Shown here piece by piece: positions 1-6,371 of a stretch of DNA of 10,370 bases. Origin of the DNA: Ruminococcus sp. UBA3286 (GTDB lineage: Bacteria; Bacillota; Clostridia; Oscillospirales; Ruminococcaceae); NCBI GenBank assembly GCA_002362135.1, contig DETO01000005.1, positions 1 to 10,370 of the forward strand, written 5' to 3'. The translations under genes and the position numbers were made by a program. Position 1 is the first letter of the stretch, and the number at the start of each line of letters is the position of its first letter. A model generated the notes under the pieces. The model saw only the letters and a list, made by a program, of their open reading frames with translations, had not been told where the DNA came from and ran no database searches.

Positions 1-34
1 ATCACATTATGGAAAGAAATTCAACGTCTAAATC

Positions 35-62
35 TACTCGTTTTACCATGATAAAACGAGTA
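35..62. repeat. 11-bp inverted repeat upstream of the zinc-ribbon gene
   Basis: TACTCGTTTTA (35-45) and TAAAACGAGTA (52-62) are perfect reverse complements around a 6-nt loop, followed by a short A-run. The stem is AT-rich with only three G:C pairs per arm. It lies about 20 bp upstream of the -35 box of the zinc-ribbon gene. It could be a weak terminator of an upstream gene outside the window, or an operator. The sequence alone does not decide between these. Confidence 0.5.
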
Positions 63-83
63 AAAAATGAACGTTTTCGGGGA

Positions 84-112
84 TTGTATTTATCCGAGGG
101 AAGTTGTATAAT
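84..112 (+). promoter_or_regulatory. Sigma-A-type promoter of the zinc-ribbon gene
   Basis: A perfect TATAAT -10 box lies at 107-112, with a weak -35 box TTGTAT at 84-89 and a 17-bp spacer. Transcription would start near 119, leaving a leader of about 23 nt that carries the GGGAGG ribosome binding site (128-133). The -10 box is convincing and the -35 box is only a partial match. Confidence 0.6.
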
Positions 113-141
113 TACATAAAAAATTTCGGGAGGAAGATATT

Positions 142-369
142 ATGTACTGTAAAAAAAGCGTAAATGCTGTCGAATCTCAATATGAGGGGCAGAAAATTTG
201 TCCGGAATGCGGCGAAACGCTCGATGAGAATTTAAATTTCTGCTGGAACTGCGGCTGCATTTTTGAAAACGTGCTTCATAAATGCGCAGAATGCTGCGCT
301 GTTCTTCCCGATAACACGGCGATATGTCCCATATGCGGTACGCCTGCCGGATTTATCGAATCATATTAA
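142..369 (+). CDS. Small double zinc-ribbon protein
   Basis: This 75-residue protein has two zinc-ribbon modules with identical spacing, C-x2-C-x10-C-x2-C: Cys20/23/34/37 and Cys48/51/62/65. Further cysteines at 3, 39 and 52 do not fit the modules. There is no signal peptide or membrane segment, so it should be cytoplasmic. The layout matches the double zinc-ribbon (DZR-like) proteins of bacteria, which usually carry additional domains; here the ribbons are nearly the whole protein. The ATG at 142 follows GGGAGGAAG at 128-136. The gene has its own promoter and terminator and is therefore probably monocistronic. Function is unknown. A nucleic-acid or protein-binding adaptor role is only an inference from the fold. 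The reading frame is real with high confidence because of the paired CxxC motifs, RBS, promoter and terminator. Confidence 0.88.
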   Translation: MYCKKSVNAVESQYEGQKICPECGETLDENLNFCWNCGCIFENVLHKCAECCAVLPDNTAICPICGTPAGFIESY

Positions 370-375
370 AAATTT

Positions 376-410
376 ATCCCCGACCATAAGGTCGGGGATT
401 TTTCATTTTT
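376..410. terminator. Rho-independent terminator shared by the zinc-ribbon gene and radC
   Basis: ATCCCCGACC (376-385), loop ATAA and GGTCGGGGAT (390-399) form a perfect 10-bp GC-rich stem followed by a T-rich tract on the + strand (399-410). It starts 7 nt after the zinc-ribbon stop codon. On the - strand the stem follows the radC stop (403-405) and is trailed by AAATTTTTAA, so it can serve both convergent genes. Confidence 0.9.
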
Positions 411-1128
411 TGTGTGAACAGCCATATCCGTCAACATCGTCAAAAATGCGTTTTTTCAATTGTAAGCGCATGGAGAAAACATCATTATCGCCTCCGCTTC
501 CGACCACTATATGATCTATCAGCGTAACTCCCAGCAGACCGAGGGCTTCTTTGACAGTTATAGTAGAATAGATATCTTCCATTGAAGGCAGGCATATTCC
601 CATAGGGTGATTATGTGATATAAACAAATTCACGCACGCATTCTGCACTACAAAATCGGCTATTTCCCTGCATGACAGGCTGACTTCGGAAACCTCGCCG
701 CTGCTTAAGATCTTTGAGCCGATAATTCGGAAATCGTCGGAAACTGCCGTCGCGACAAATATTTCAATATGTTCCGATCTGAAAAATGCCGAGAAATATT
801 TTTTCGCCTTATCAACTGTATCAAGCGGCGATAAGCGACATTTTTCCAGTTCGCAGATTTGTTTTAATCTCGGGATCATCGTTATCAGAAGCGCGCTCTG
901 TAAATTTACTCCGCAATCGTTAATAAGAAACTGCGGGTCGGAATCCATAGCTACGCCGAGTTTTCCGTAATGTTTTAAAAGACTTTTGGCGACAGTCTCT
1001 ATTCTATGCTCGCTTTCGGAATATGAAAGGATAAGAATAAATTTCTCAAATTCCGTAAGAGACGAAAGTCCGTCTTTCATATACTTATTTCTTAAAATAT
1101 CATATATTTTGGGTATCTCATTAGACAT
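403..1128 (-). CDS. radC: RadC-like JAB/MPN (JAMM) domain protein
   Basis: This 241-residue protein belongs to the RadC (UPF0758) family. An N-terminal helix-hairpin-helix-like region (about residues 20-95) precedes a JAB/MPN domain with the metal-binding signature H172-N-H174-P followed by P181-S182-x-x-D185, in the expected H-x-H-P-x-G...P-S-x-x-D arrangement. The R154-E155 pair before it matches the family's conserved RE-V/I-F region. The name comes from an old E. coli repair phenotype that was later assigned to recG; the true biochemical role is unsettled. Length is normal for the family. I chose the ATG at 1128 over an in-frame GTG at 1140 because a TATAAT box at 1148-1143 would place the transcript start after the GTG. 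Neither start has a good Shine-Dalgarno site. The gene is transcribed alone and converges on the zinc-ribbon gene. Confidence 0.9.
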   Translation of the reverse strand: MSNEIPKIYDILRNKYMKDGLSSLTEFEKFILILSYSESEHRIETVAKSLLKHYGKLGVAMDSDPQFLINDCGVNLQSALLITMIPRLKQICELEKCRLSPLDTVDKAKKYFSAFFRSEHIEIFVATAVSDDFRIIGSKILSSGEVSEVSLSCREIADFVVQNACVNLFISHNHPMGICLPSMEDIYSTITVKEALGLLGVTLIDHIVVGSGGDNDVFSMRLQLKKRIFDDVDGYGCSHKK

Positions 1129-1142
1129 AATATTTTTCACAG

Positions 1143-1148
1143 ATTATA
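1143..1148 (-). promoter_or_regulatory. Putative -10 box of radC
   Basis: On the - strand TATAAT (1148 down to 1143) ends 14 nt before the ATG at 1128. No good -35 hexamer is visible at 16-18 bp; TTAACG at 20 bp is the nearest resemblance. If this box is used, the mRNA has a leader of only about 8 nt with no ribosome binding site. Confidence 0.4.
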
Positions 1149-1200
1149 ACGATAATAAATATAAGATTCGTTAAGGCAGCGTCGCGTTATCCAAACTGTT

Positions 1201-1387
1201 TATACTCCCCTCTATTCTAAAACTCACCAGTCTTACAGGCATAAATTCCGTCTGTCTGCGTTGTCGTCGTCACTATACGCCCAACGGAAGCACCCTTGGG
1301 GTGCGACAGTATGCTTTCCTCCTCCGCCTTGACATACGAAATTTCTGCCTGTAATCTTTGGCGCATTTTAGAATAGAGGGGAGTATA
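1201..1387. mobile_element. 187-bp palindromic MITE-like element
   Basis: The ends are perfect 22-bp inverted repeats (1201-1222 and 1366-1387), each beginning TATACTCCCCTCTATTC when read inward. A second, sub-terminal inverted repeat lies inside: TTACAGGCA... at 1233-1249 against 1338-1354, with 15 of 17 positions complementary. Near the centre a hairpin GCACCC-TTG-GGGTGC sits at 1290-1304. The flanks continue with TATA/TA, so a TA target duplication is possible; the end sequence TA-CTCCC resembles Tc1/mariner-IS630-type MITE ends. No transposase is present. A 49-codon frame (1217-1366, -) runs from just inside one repeat to a stop in the other and is probably not a real gene. The element separates the radC and rlmB promoters. 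Alternative: a structured RNA or large attenuator. Confidence 0.7.
1290..1304. repeat. Central hairpin inside the palindromic element
   Basis: GCACCC (1290-1295), loop TTG and GGGTGC (1299-1304) form a 6-bp GC-rich stem near the middle of the 187-bp element. No T-run follows on either strand, so it is not a terminator. It is probably part of the element's cruciform or RNA fold. Confidence 0.6.
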
Positions 1388-1449
1388 TATTATATCATAT
1401 ATTCGGAAAAAAGTCAATATCCTGCGTAAAAATTGACATTCAAAAATGC

Positions 1450-1489
1450 CTTGTCAAAGCTTGACAAGCGGGCTAAAACATGATAAAAT
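1450..1489 (+). promoter_or_regulatory. Strong sigma-A promoter of the rlmB operon with overlapping palindrome
   Basis: TTGACA (1461-1466), a 17-bp spacer and TAAAAT (1484-1489) with an upstream TGA (1481-1483, extended -10) make a near-consensus promoter. An 8-bp palindrome, CTTGTCAA (1450-1457) - AGC - TTGACAAG (1461-1468), lies exactly over the -35 box and could be an operator. Further GTCAA (1413-1417) and TTGAC (1433-1437) half-sites lie upstream. The promoter position rules out translation starts before about 1496. Confidence 0.8.
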
Positions 1490-1592
1490 TAAATCAATAA
1501 CATTCATTTTATTTTTAAATAGAAAATATCAATTAATGACGCGGCATAAGAGAGATATATCAGACCGTGCAAAAAAGGAGCAAATAAAAGAA

Positions 1593-2354
1593 ATGAACGA
1601 AAAAAACGAATCAAGATCAGGCGGAAACGCGGACGTTATCTGCGGCAGAAATCCCGTTATTGAAGCCCTGAAATCGGGCGCGAATCTCGATACTGTATAC
1701 ATCGACGGAAACGGCGGCAGTCTTTCCGTAATACGCCGTCTTGCAAAAGATAAAGGGATCGTTGTAAAGGACGCCCGCGATGAAAAACTCAGCAAGCTTT
1801 CGGGCGGAGCGTCGCATCAGGGCGTTGTTGCGGTAGGAGCCTGCGGCGAATACGTCACCCTCGAAGATATTCTTGCCGTTTCCGCAAAAAAAGGCACAAA
1901 GCCTTTCATAATCATCTGCGACGAGATAGAAGACCCGCATAATCTCGGAGCGATTATTCGTACTGCTGAAACTTCGGGCGCAGACGGAGTGATAATTCCA
2001 AAAAGGCGCAGCGCAGGTCTTAATGCGACCGTTTTTAAAACGTCTGCCGGCGCGGCGAGCTACGTTCCCGTGGCAAGAGTTTCAAATCTCGCTTCGGCTA
2101 TAGATACGCTGAAAGACAACGGCGTATGGATATACGGAACAGACGCCTGCGGAAACGATTACACAAAAACCGACTTTACGGGAAGCTGCGGACTTGTCAT
2201 AGGCTCGGAGGGCTTCGGCATAAGCAGGCTGATTCAGCAAAAGTGCGATTTTATGGTAAAACTGCCTATGCTCGGCAAAATAAATTCCCTTAACGCCTCT
2301 GTAGCCGCAGGCGTCTTCATGTATGAAGTACTCCGTCAGCGGTCAGCCGAATAG
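1593..2354 (+). CDS. rlmB: TrmH/SpoU-family 23S rRNA (guanosine-2'-O)-methyltransferase, RlmB type
   Basis: This 253-residue enzyme should transfer a methyl group from S-adenosylmethionine to a ribose 2'-OH in 23S rRNA (G2251 for E. coli RlmB; the target here is inferred). An N-terminal RNA-substrate-binding domain (residues 15-85, starting ICGRNPVIEAL) precedes the trefoil-knot SPOUT domain. All three family motifs are seen: N117-L-G-x-x-x-R123 with E126, I203-G-S-E-G207, and S232-L-N-A-S236. The ATG at 1593 follows AAGGAG at 1575-1580 (12-nt gap) and gives the usual family length of about 250. An ATG at 1536 lacks a ribosome site, and the longest frame from 1446 starts upstream of the promoter. 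The gene heads an operon: the next start is only 13 nt after its stop. A tRNA-methylating TrmH paralogue is the main alternative. Confidence 0.92.
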   Translation: MNEKNESRSGGNADVICGRNPVIEALKSGANLDTVYIDGNGGSLSVIRRLAKDKGIVVKDARDEKLSKLSGGASHQGVVAVGACGEYVTLEDILAVSAKKGTKPFIIICDEIEDPHNLGAIIRTAETSGADGVIIPKRRSAGLNATVFKTSAGAASYVPVARVSNLASAIDTLKDNGVWIYGTDACGNDYTKTDFTGSCGLVIGSEGFGISRLIQQKCDFMVKLPMLGKINSLNASVAAGVFMYEVLRQRSAE

Positions 2355-2367
2355 GAGGGAGATAATT

Positions 2368-4884
2368 ATGTCAGACAATAAACTGTCGCTCGAAGATATA
2401 CTTAACGAATATTCTCCCGACCCCAACGATACGTCTTCGACCCATGTCGGACGGGTTGACGCGCAGAAAATTATAAATTCCACTCTTCCGAATCCGGTCA
2501 GTGATAAGCCTCGGACGCGTACCACTGTCTCTCATGAACGCAATGAGCTTTTCGACGACAATAAAGAACACACTCCTGCAAACGAAGTCAAGCCTGCCGA
2601 ACTTTCGCGGAAACAAGTAGCTTTTGCGGGTTCGGACGGCCTCAGCGACGTCAAATCTGCTCATGAAACCGAAAATACCGACGAATACAGCGATTTATCA
2701 AACTCTGCTCCAAAAATACGGCGTATGTCCGATTCCACAAGAGCGAGGGAAGCGGAGCGGAATAACCGTAAGAAAAAACGCCGCTCCAAAAAATCCAAAG
2801 AGACCGAAAAACGCACGTATTCCAAAGAAACTCCCGACGGGGAATATATGTACACGCCCCCGAAGATCAAGAAAAAGAAGCGTACCAGAAGCGATATTCT
2901 GAGCGAGATAGAGGGAAGCAACAGAAAATGCGTGACCGATATAGTCCCCTCTCCCGAAGCTCTTGAAGCCACAAGACCTGTTCAGCCTGCTCCGCGGGCG
3001 GAAAAGACAAGCATCGACCTAAGCAGAAAAGACGCGGTTTCGCCTGATTCTCTCGATGTCCATGTTTCGCGCGACGCCGAAGAATTCGCCAAATCCAAAA
3101 CGAAAGACAAGCGCACAAAGCGAATCGTGGATTTCAACTACTATGGCGATGTTCAGGACGTCGGCAGAGATATATATGAACTGAAAAATATTTTATCGAC
3201 GCGAGTTACCGTTCTCGCGCTGACGGCGTTTCTCAGCGTGTACATCACCATTTGCAGCAGATTCGACCTCCCGATAATAAACATACTTAACATAAACCAC
3301 ATACATACGTTTCTGATAACTCATCTCCTGCTCGGTCTGCTGGCGATTTTCTATTCGATGCCCGTTATTACAAAGGGGCTGAAAAATCTTGCAAAACTAA
3401 AGGCGGACGGCGATTCCATGACGGCGATAACGGTTCTGACCTGCCTCATATCGCTGCTGACCGCTTTTCTGAAAACGGATATGGCTCGGCAGGAGATAAT
3501 CCACGTTTATATGCCCGTGGGAATTCTCGCGCTTCTTTTCAACGCCGTCGGAAAACTGCTTATCCTGAAACGGGCAAAGCGCAATTTCAACTTTATTTCC
3601 CGATGTTTCGACCGTCACGCAGTCGTTTATGTCCGCGACGAGGAACGCGCCGAACGCCTTACAAGGGGAACTCTCGGCGATTTCCCCATCACCGCGGCGA
3701 TGCGTCCCACGGATTTTCTTACGGATTTCCTGCGCTATTCCTACTCCGCGGATATAACCGATAATTTCTGCAAAAAAGCCGCGCCGCTCTGCCTGATAGT
3801 TTCGGCTGTCACATCTGTTTTTCTGACGATGTTCAGAACGGGTACGCTTTTATCGGTCGAATCCGTCACATTCGGCTTCTCAATCTTCAGTATGCTGATA
3901 TGCGCCTGCTCGTGCATTTCCCTCCCGTTTACCGCCAACATTCCTTTGGAGAAGATATCGAAGCAGACTCTTGCGCACAAAGGAATTCTTCTGGGCTATC
4001 AGAGCGTGGACGATTTGTACGATGCCAATTCAATACTTGTTGACGCGAATACTCTTTTCCCCGAAGGCTCGATAAAACTGGGCGGAATCAAAGTTTTTTC
4101 CAATACAAAACTGGACGAGGCTCTTCTTGACGCCGCAAGCCTTACGGTTCATGCGGGAAGCGTGATGCGCAGGCTTTTTACCGATGTTATACACGGAAAA
4201 GAATCGCTCCTCTACCCTATCGATAATTTTTCATACGAAGAAAACATGGGCATATGCGGCTGGATAAACAACCGCAGGATACTGTTCGGAAGCCGCGAAC
4301 TTATGGCGAGCCACAACATCGAAGGCATTCCGACTTTATCTCAGGAAGCCGAATACGCCGACGGTCACGAGCCGCTGTATCTTTCCATTTCGGGCAATCT
4401 GGCGGCGATGTTCGTTGTCGATATAAACGGCGACAGAAACATTAAAAAATGGGCTGAACGCCTTGCGAAAAAGAAGATATGCATGATAGTTAAATCAATG
4501 GACGTATTCATTACCGAGGAAAAAATAGCCTCCGTATATGGCATATCAAAAGAATTCATCAAGGTTATCCCGAAAAAACTCCACGAAGATTTCGACGCGG
4601 AAACCTCAAAAGTCGTAAGAATGAGCGCTTCCATGGCGTGTACGGGCAGATTCAGCTCAATGGCTCAGCTTATACTCGGCATTAAAGTGATACACTCTTC
4701 GGCAATCATAGGGCTTATTATACAGGCAGTTTCGATACTTCTCGGATTCGGGCTGTCGATGATGCTTATTCTTTCAAAGGCATTCGAGTTCGACTACATT
4801 TATATGTCGGCTACGGCGATGATAATCTATAATCTGATATGCACGGCTGCGACCTGCATTTCGGTAAACATCAAGAAGCTGTAA
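2368..4884 (+). CDS. Degenerate P1B-type ATPase-like membrane protein (pseudo-ATPase) with long basic N-terminal extension
   Basis: The 838-residue protein has about 270 disordered, Lys/Arg-rich N-terminal residues (clusters at 134-150 and 165-174), then predicted membrane helices near 278-296, 312-332, 350-368, 378-400, 470-488, 497-520, 780-803 and 808-832. That is the eight-helix layout of heavy-metal P-type ATPases. Between helices 6 and 7 lies the family's order of elements in decayed form: CSC (514-516) for CPC, LAHKGILLG (535-543), DANTL (559-563) for DKTGT, an N-domain-like core (GWINNRRILFGSRELM, 631-646), VKSMD (708-712) for LTGDN, and IPKK (734-737) for P-x-x-K. The actuator region between helices 4 and 5 (about 405-468) is short with no TGE, and no GDGxND appears. 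Ion pumping by autophosphorylation is thus very unlikely. The frame is intact. The start at 2368 follows AGGAGG (2353-2358). It lies between rlmB and an LCP gene, probably cotranscribed. Function is unknown. Confidence 0.85.
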   Translation: MSDNKLSLEDILNEYSPDPNDTSSTHVGRVDAQKIINSTLPNPVSDKPRTRTTVSHERNELFDDNKEHTPANEVKPAELSRKQVAFAGSDGLSDVKSAHETENTDEYSDLSNSAPKIRRMSDSTRAREAERNNRKKKRRSKKSKETEKRTYSKETPDGEYMYTPPKIKKKKRTRSDILSEIEGSNRKCVTDIVPSPEALEATRPVQPAPRAEKTSIDLSRKDAVSPDSLDVHVSRDAEEFAKSKTKDKRTKRIVDFNYYGDVQDVGRDIYELKNILSTRVTVLALTAFLSVYITICSRFDLPIINILNINHIHTFLITHLLLGLLAIFYSMPVITKGLKNLAKLKADGDSMTAITVLTCLISLLTAFLKTDMARQEIIHVYMPVGILALLFNAVGKLLILKRAKRNFNFISRCFDRHAVVYVRDEERAERLTRGTLGDFPITAAMRPTDFLTDFLRYSYSADITDNFCKKAAPLCLIVSAVTSVFLTMFRTGTLLSVESVTFGFSIFSMLICACSCISLPFTANIPLEKISKQTLAHKGILLGYQSVDDLYDANSILVDANTLFPEGSIKLGGIKVFSNTKLDEALLDAASLTVHAGSVMRRLFTDVIHGKESLLYPIDNFSYEENMGICGWINNRRILFGSRELMASHNIEGIPTLSQEAEYADGHEPLYLSISGNLAAMFVVDINGDRNIKKWAERLAKKKICMIVKSMDVFITEEKIASVYGISKEFIKVIPKKLHEDFDAETSKVVRMSASMACTGRFSSMAQLILGIKVIHSSAIIGLIIQAVSILLGFGLSMMLILSKAFEFDYIYMSATAMIIYNLICTAATCISVNIKKL

Positions 4885-4914
4885 AAGCCTGTTTTATTTG
4901 ACAAAGGAGATATT

Positions 4915-6297
4915 ATGGCAGACAGAAATAAAGGCAAAAATAATAATGACAACCGCAATACGCAGACAGTATATATACCTCCCGAAGCGCGGGAATATTA
5001 CGACAGGCAGCCGCAATATCCACATCAGCCGCAGCAGTCTCAGCATTCTCAGCGGCAATATCCGTCTCCGACTCAGCAGCCTCAACAACCTCAGCGACAA
5101 TATCCGCCGCCGGCTCAGCAGCCGCGTCAGCAATATCCTCAGCAGCCGAACAGTAATCAATACCCTCCTCAAGGCGACCCATATTACGATCAGCCGTATT
5201 ATGGCGACTCATACGGCAGACAGCCTTATTACGGCGACCCGCGCGGAGAAAGACCGCGCCGACGTAAACATTACGACGATCAGCCGCCCAGACGCCGTCC
5301 CGATCAGCCGAGACCAAAAAAGAAAAAGAAGAAGAAAAAACGCGGCGGCGGAATTTCAAGATTTCTCACAAGACTGCTGTTGATACTGCTTATACTGTTC
5401 CTGATTCTTTTCGGCATTTATTCATGCACAGCGCTCAGCCTTATCAAGAAAATGAATCATGTCGAAACAGGCAGCCGTACAAGAAACGGCAGCGCGCTTT
5501 CGGACAGCAGCGTAACAAACGTTCTGCTTATCGGAACGGACGGCAGAACTGAAAATGAATCGGGAAGATCAGATACCATGATGCTTCTTTCCATGAACAG
5601 CTCCTCCGATACTATCACGCTGACTTCGTTCATGCGCGACTGCTATGTTGAGATACCGAATTACGGCTGGGACAAGCTGAACGCTTCATATTCCTACGGC
5701 GGAGCTGATCTGGTAATGGACACTATCGAGCATAATTTCGGAGTACGAATCGACAATTATGTATCTGTAAATTTTGTGTCGTTCGCCAATATCGTGGACG
5801 CTGTAGGCGGCATCGACGTTGATATTTCCGACGCTGAGGCGCAGGAGATAAACACCATTCTTCAGGCGGAAGTCAATGAAATAATGGGCGACGACGTACT
5901 TGACGATCTCCTCAGCGGCGGCGGAAGCGAGATTCACCTTAACGGCAAGCAGGCGCTTTCTTACGCGCGCATCAGATATATCGGCAACGCTGATTTTGAG
6001 CGTACCGAAAGACAGCGTCGGGTTATCGAGCTTGTTATGGATAAGGTCACGGGATTTTCCCCGTCGGCAATGATGAATATTTCCACAAGCGTACTCCCCT
6101 CTGTTGATACGAATATGAGTACCGCCCAGCTTTATCTGCTTTCACTGCGCGCGCCGTTAATGCTTGGCGATGACCGTCAGCAGATACAGATTCCCTCCGA
6201 CGGCACGTATTATGGCGATAATATCAACGGCAGTTCGGTGCTTGTTGTGGATTTTGATTCAAATTACGATATAATTAAAAATAATATTTATGATTGA
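4915..6297 (+). CDS. LytR-CpsA-Psr (LCP) family envelope protein
   Basis: LCP proteins transfer undecaprenyl-pyrophosphate-linked glycopolymers (wall teichoic acids, capsules) onto peptidoglycan outside the membrane. This 460-residue protein has a long cytoplasmic Pro/Gln/Tyr-rich low-complexity segment (about 20-130), a run of nine lysines (134-142), one membrane helix (148-170) and an extracellular LCP domain (200-380). Visible conserved elements are NVLLIGTDGR (202-211), RSD (218-220), FMRD (239-242), K254-x-N256, the GGIDVD stretch (298-303) and LNGKQALSYAR (342-352) followed by D360, R363 and the RQRR segment (367-369), which together form the polyprenyl-phosphate pocket. AAAGGAG (4903-4909) precedes the ATG by 5 nt. 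It starts 30 nt after the pseudo-ATPase gene with no terminator between, so the two are probably cotranscribed. The N-terminal tail is much longer than in typical LCP proteins. Which glycopolymer is attached cannot be told. Confidence 0.92.
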   Translation: MADRNKGKNNNDNRNTQTVYIPPEAREYYDRQPQYPHQPQQSQHSQRQYPSPTQQPQQPQRQYPPPAQQPRQQYPQQPNSNQYPPQGDPYYDQPYYGDSYGRQPYYGDPRGERPRRRKHYDDQPPRRRPDQPRPKKKKKKKKRGGGISRFLTRLLLILLILFLILFGIYSCTALSLIKKMNHVETGSRTRNGSALSDSSVTNVLLIGTDGRTENESGRSDTMMLLSMNSSSDTITLTSFMRDCYVEIPNYGWDKLNASYSYGGADLVMDTIEHNFGVRIDNYVSVNFVSFANIVDAVGGIDVDISDAEAQEINTILQAEVNEIMGDDVLDDLLSGGGSEIHLNGKQALSYARIRYIGNADFERTERQRRVIELVMDKVTGFSPSAMMNISTSVLPSVDTNMSTAQLYLLSLRAPLMLGDDRQQIQIPSDGTYYGDNINGSSVLVVDFDSNYDIIKNNIYD

Positions 6298-6315
6298 TAA
6301 TAGCGTGAATATACA

Positions 6316-6351
6316 AAAAAGGTCTGCCGCATAAAAATGGCAGACCTTTTT
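6316..6351. terminator. Bidirectional terminator between the LCP and aminotransferase genes
   Basis: AAAAAGGTCTGCC (6316-6328), a 10-nt loop and GGCAGACCTTTTT (6339-6351) form a 13-bp stem with A-run and T-run flanks. It therefore works in both directions and closes the rlmB operon (+) and the aminotransferase gene (-). Confidence 0.92.
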
Positions 6352-6371
6352 ATTTACTTTTTGATTTATGC

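Noticed and set aside
1446..1592. Longer rlmB start at 1446 or 1536
   Set aside because: 1446 lies upstream of the TTGACA/TAAAAT promoter and cannot be in the mRNA from it; 1536 lacks a ribosome site, while 1593 has AAGGAG and yields the usual length.
2323..2367. Upstream start of the pseudo-ATPase inside rlmB
   Set aside because: It overlaps the rlmB 3' end without a ribosome site; AGGAGG at 2353-2358 points to the ATG at 2368.
2368..4884. Annotation as a working copper- or zinc-exporting P-type ATPase
   Set aside because: The phosphorylation site reads DANTL rather than DKTGT, and the TGE, TGD and GDGxND motifs are absent, so the pumping cycle cannot be supported.
5020..5160. Repeated CAGCAG/CCTCAG-like DNA as a CRISPR or tandem-repeat locus
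   Set aside because: There are no regular direct repeats with unique spacers; it is degenerate coding sequence for a Gln/Pro-rich tail.
4898..5383. 161-codon + frame and 148-codon - frame over the Pro/Gln-rich part of the LCP gene
   Set aside because: The low-complexity CAG/CCG-rich DNA opens all frames; the LCP frame alone has a ribosome site and a conserved domain.
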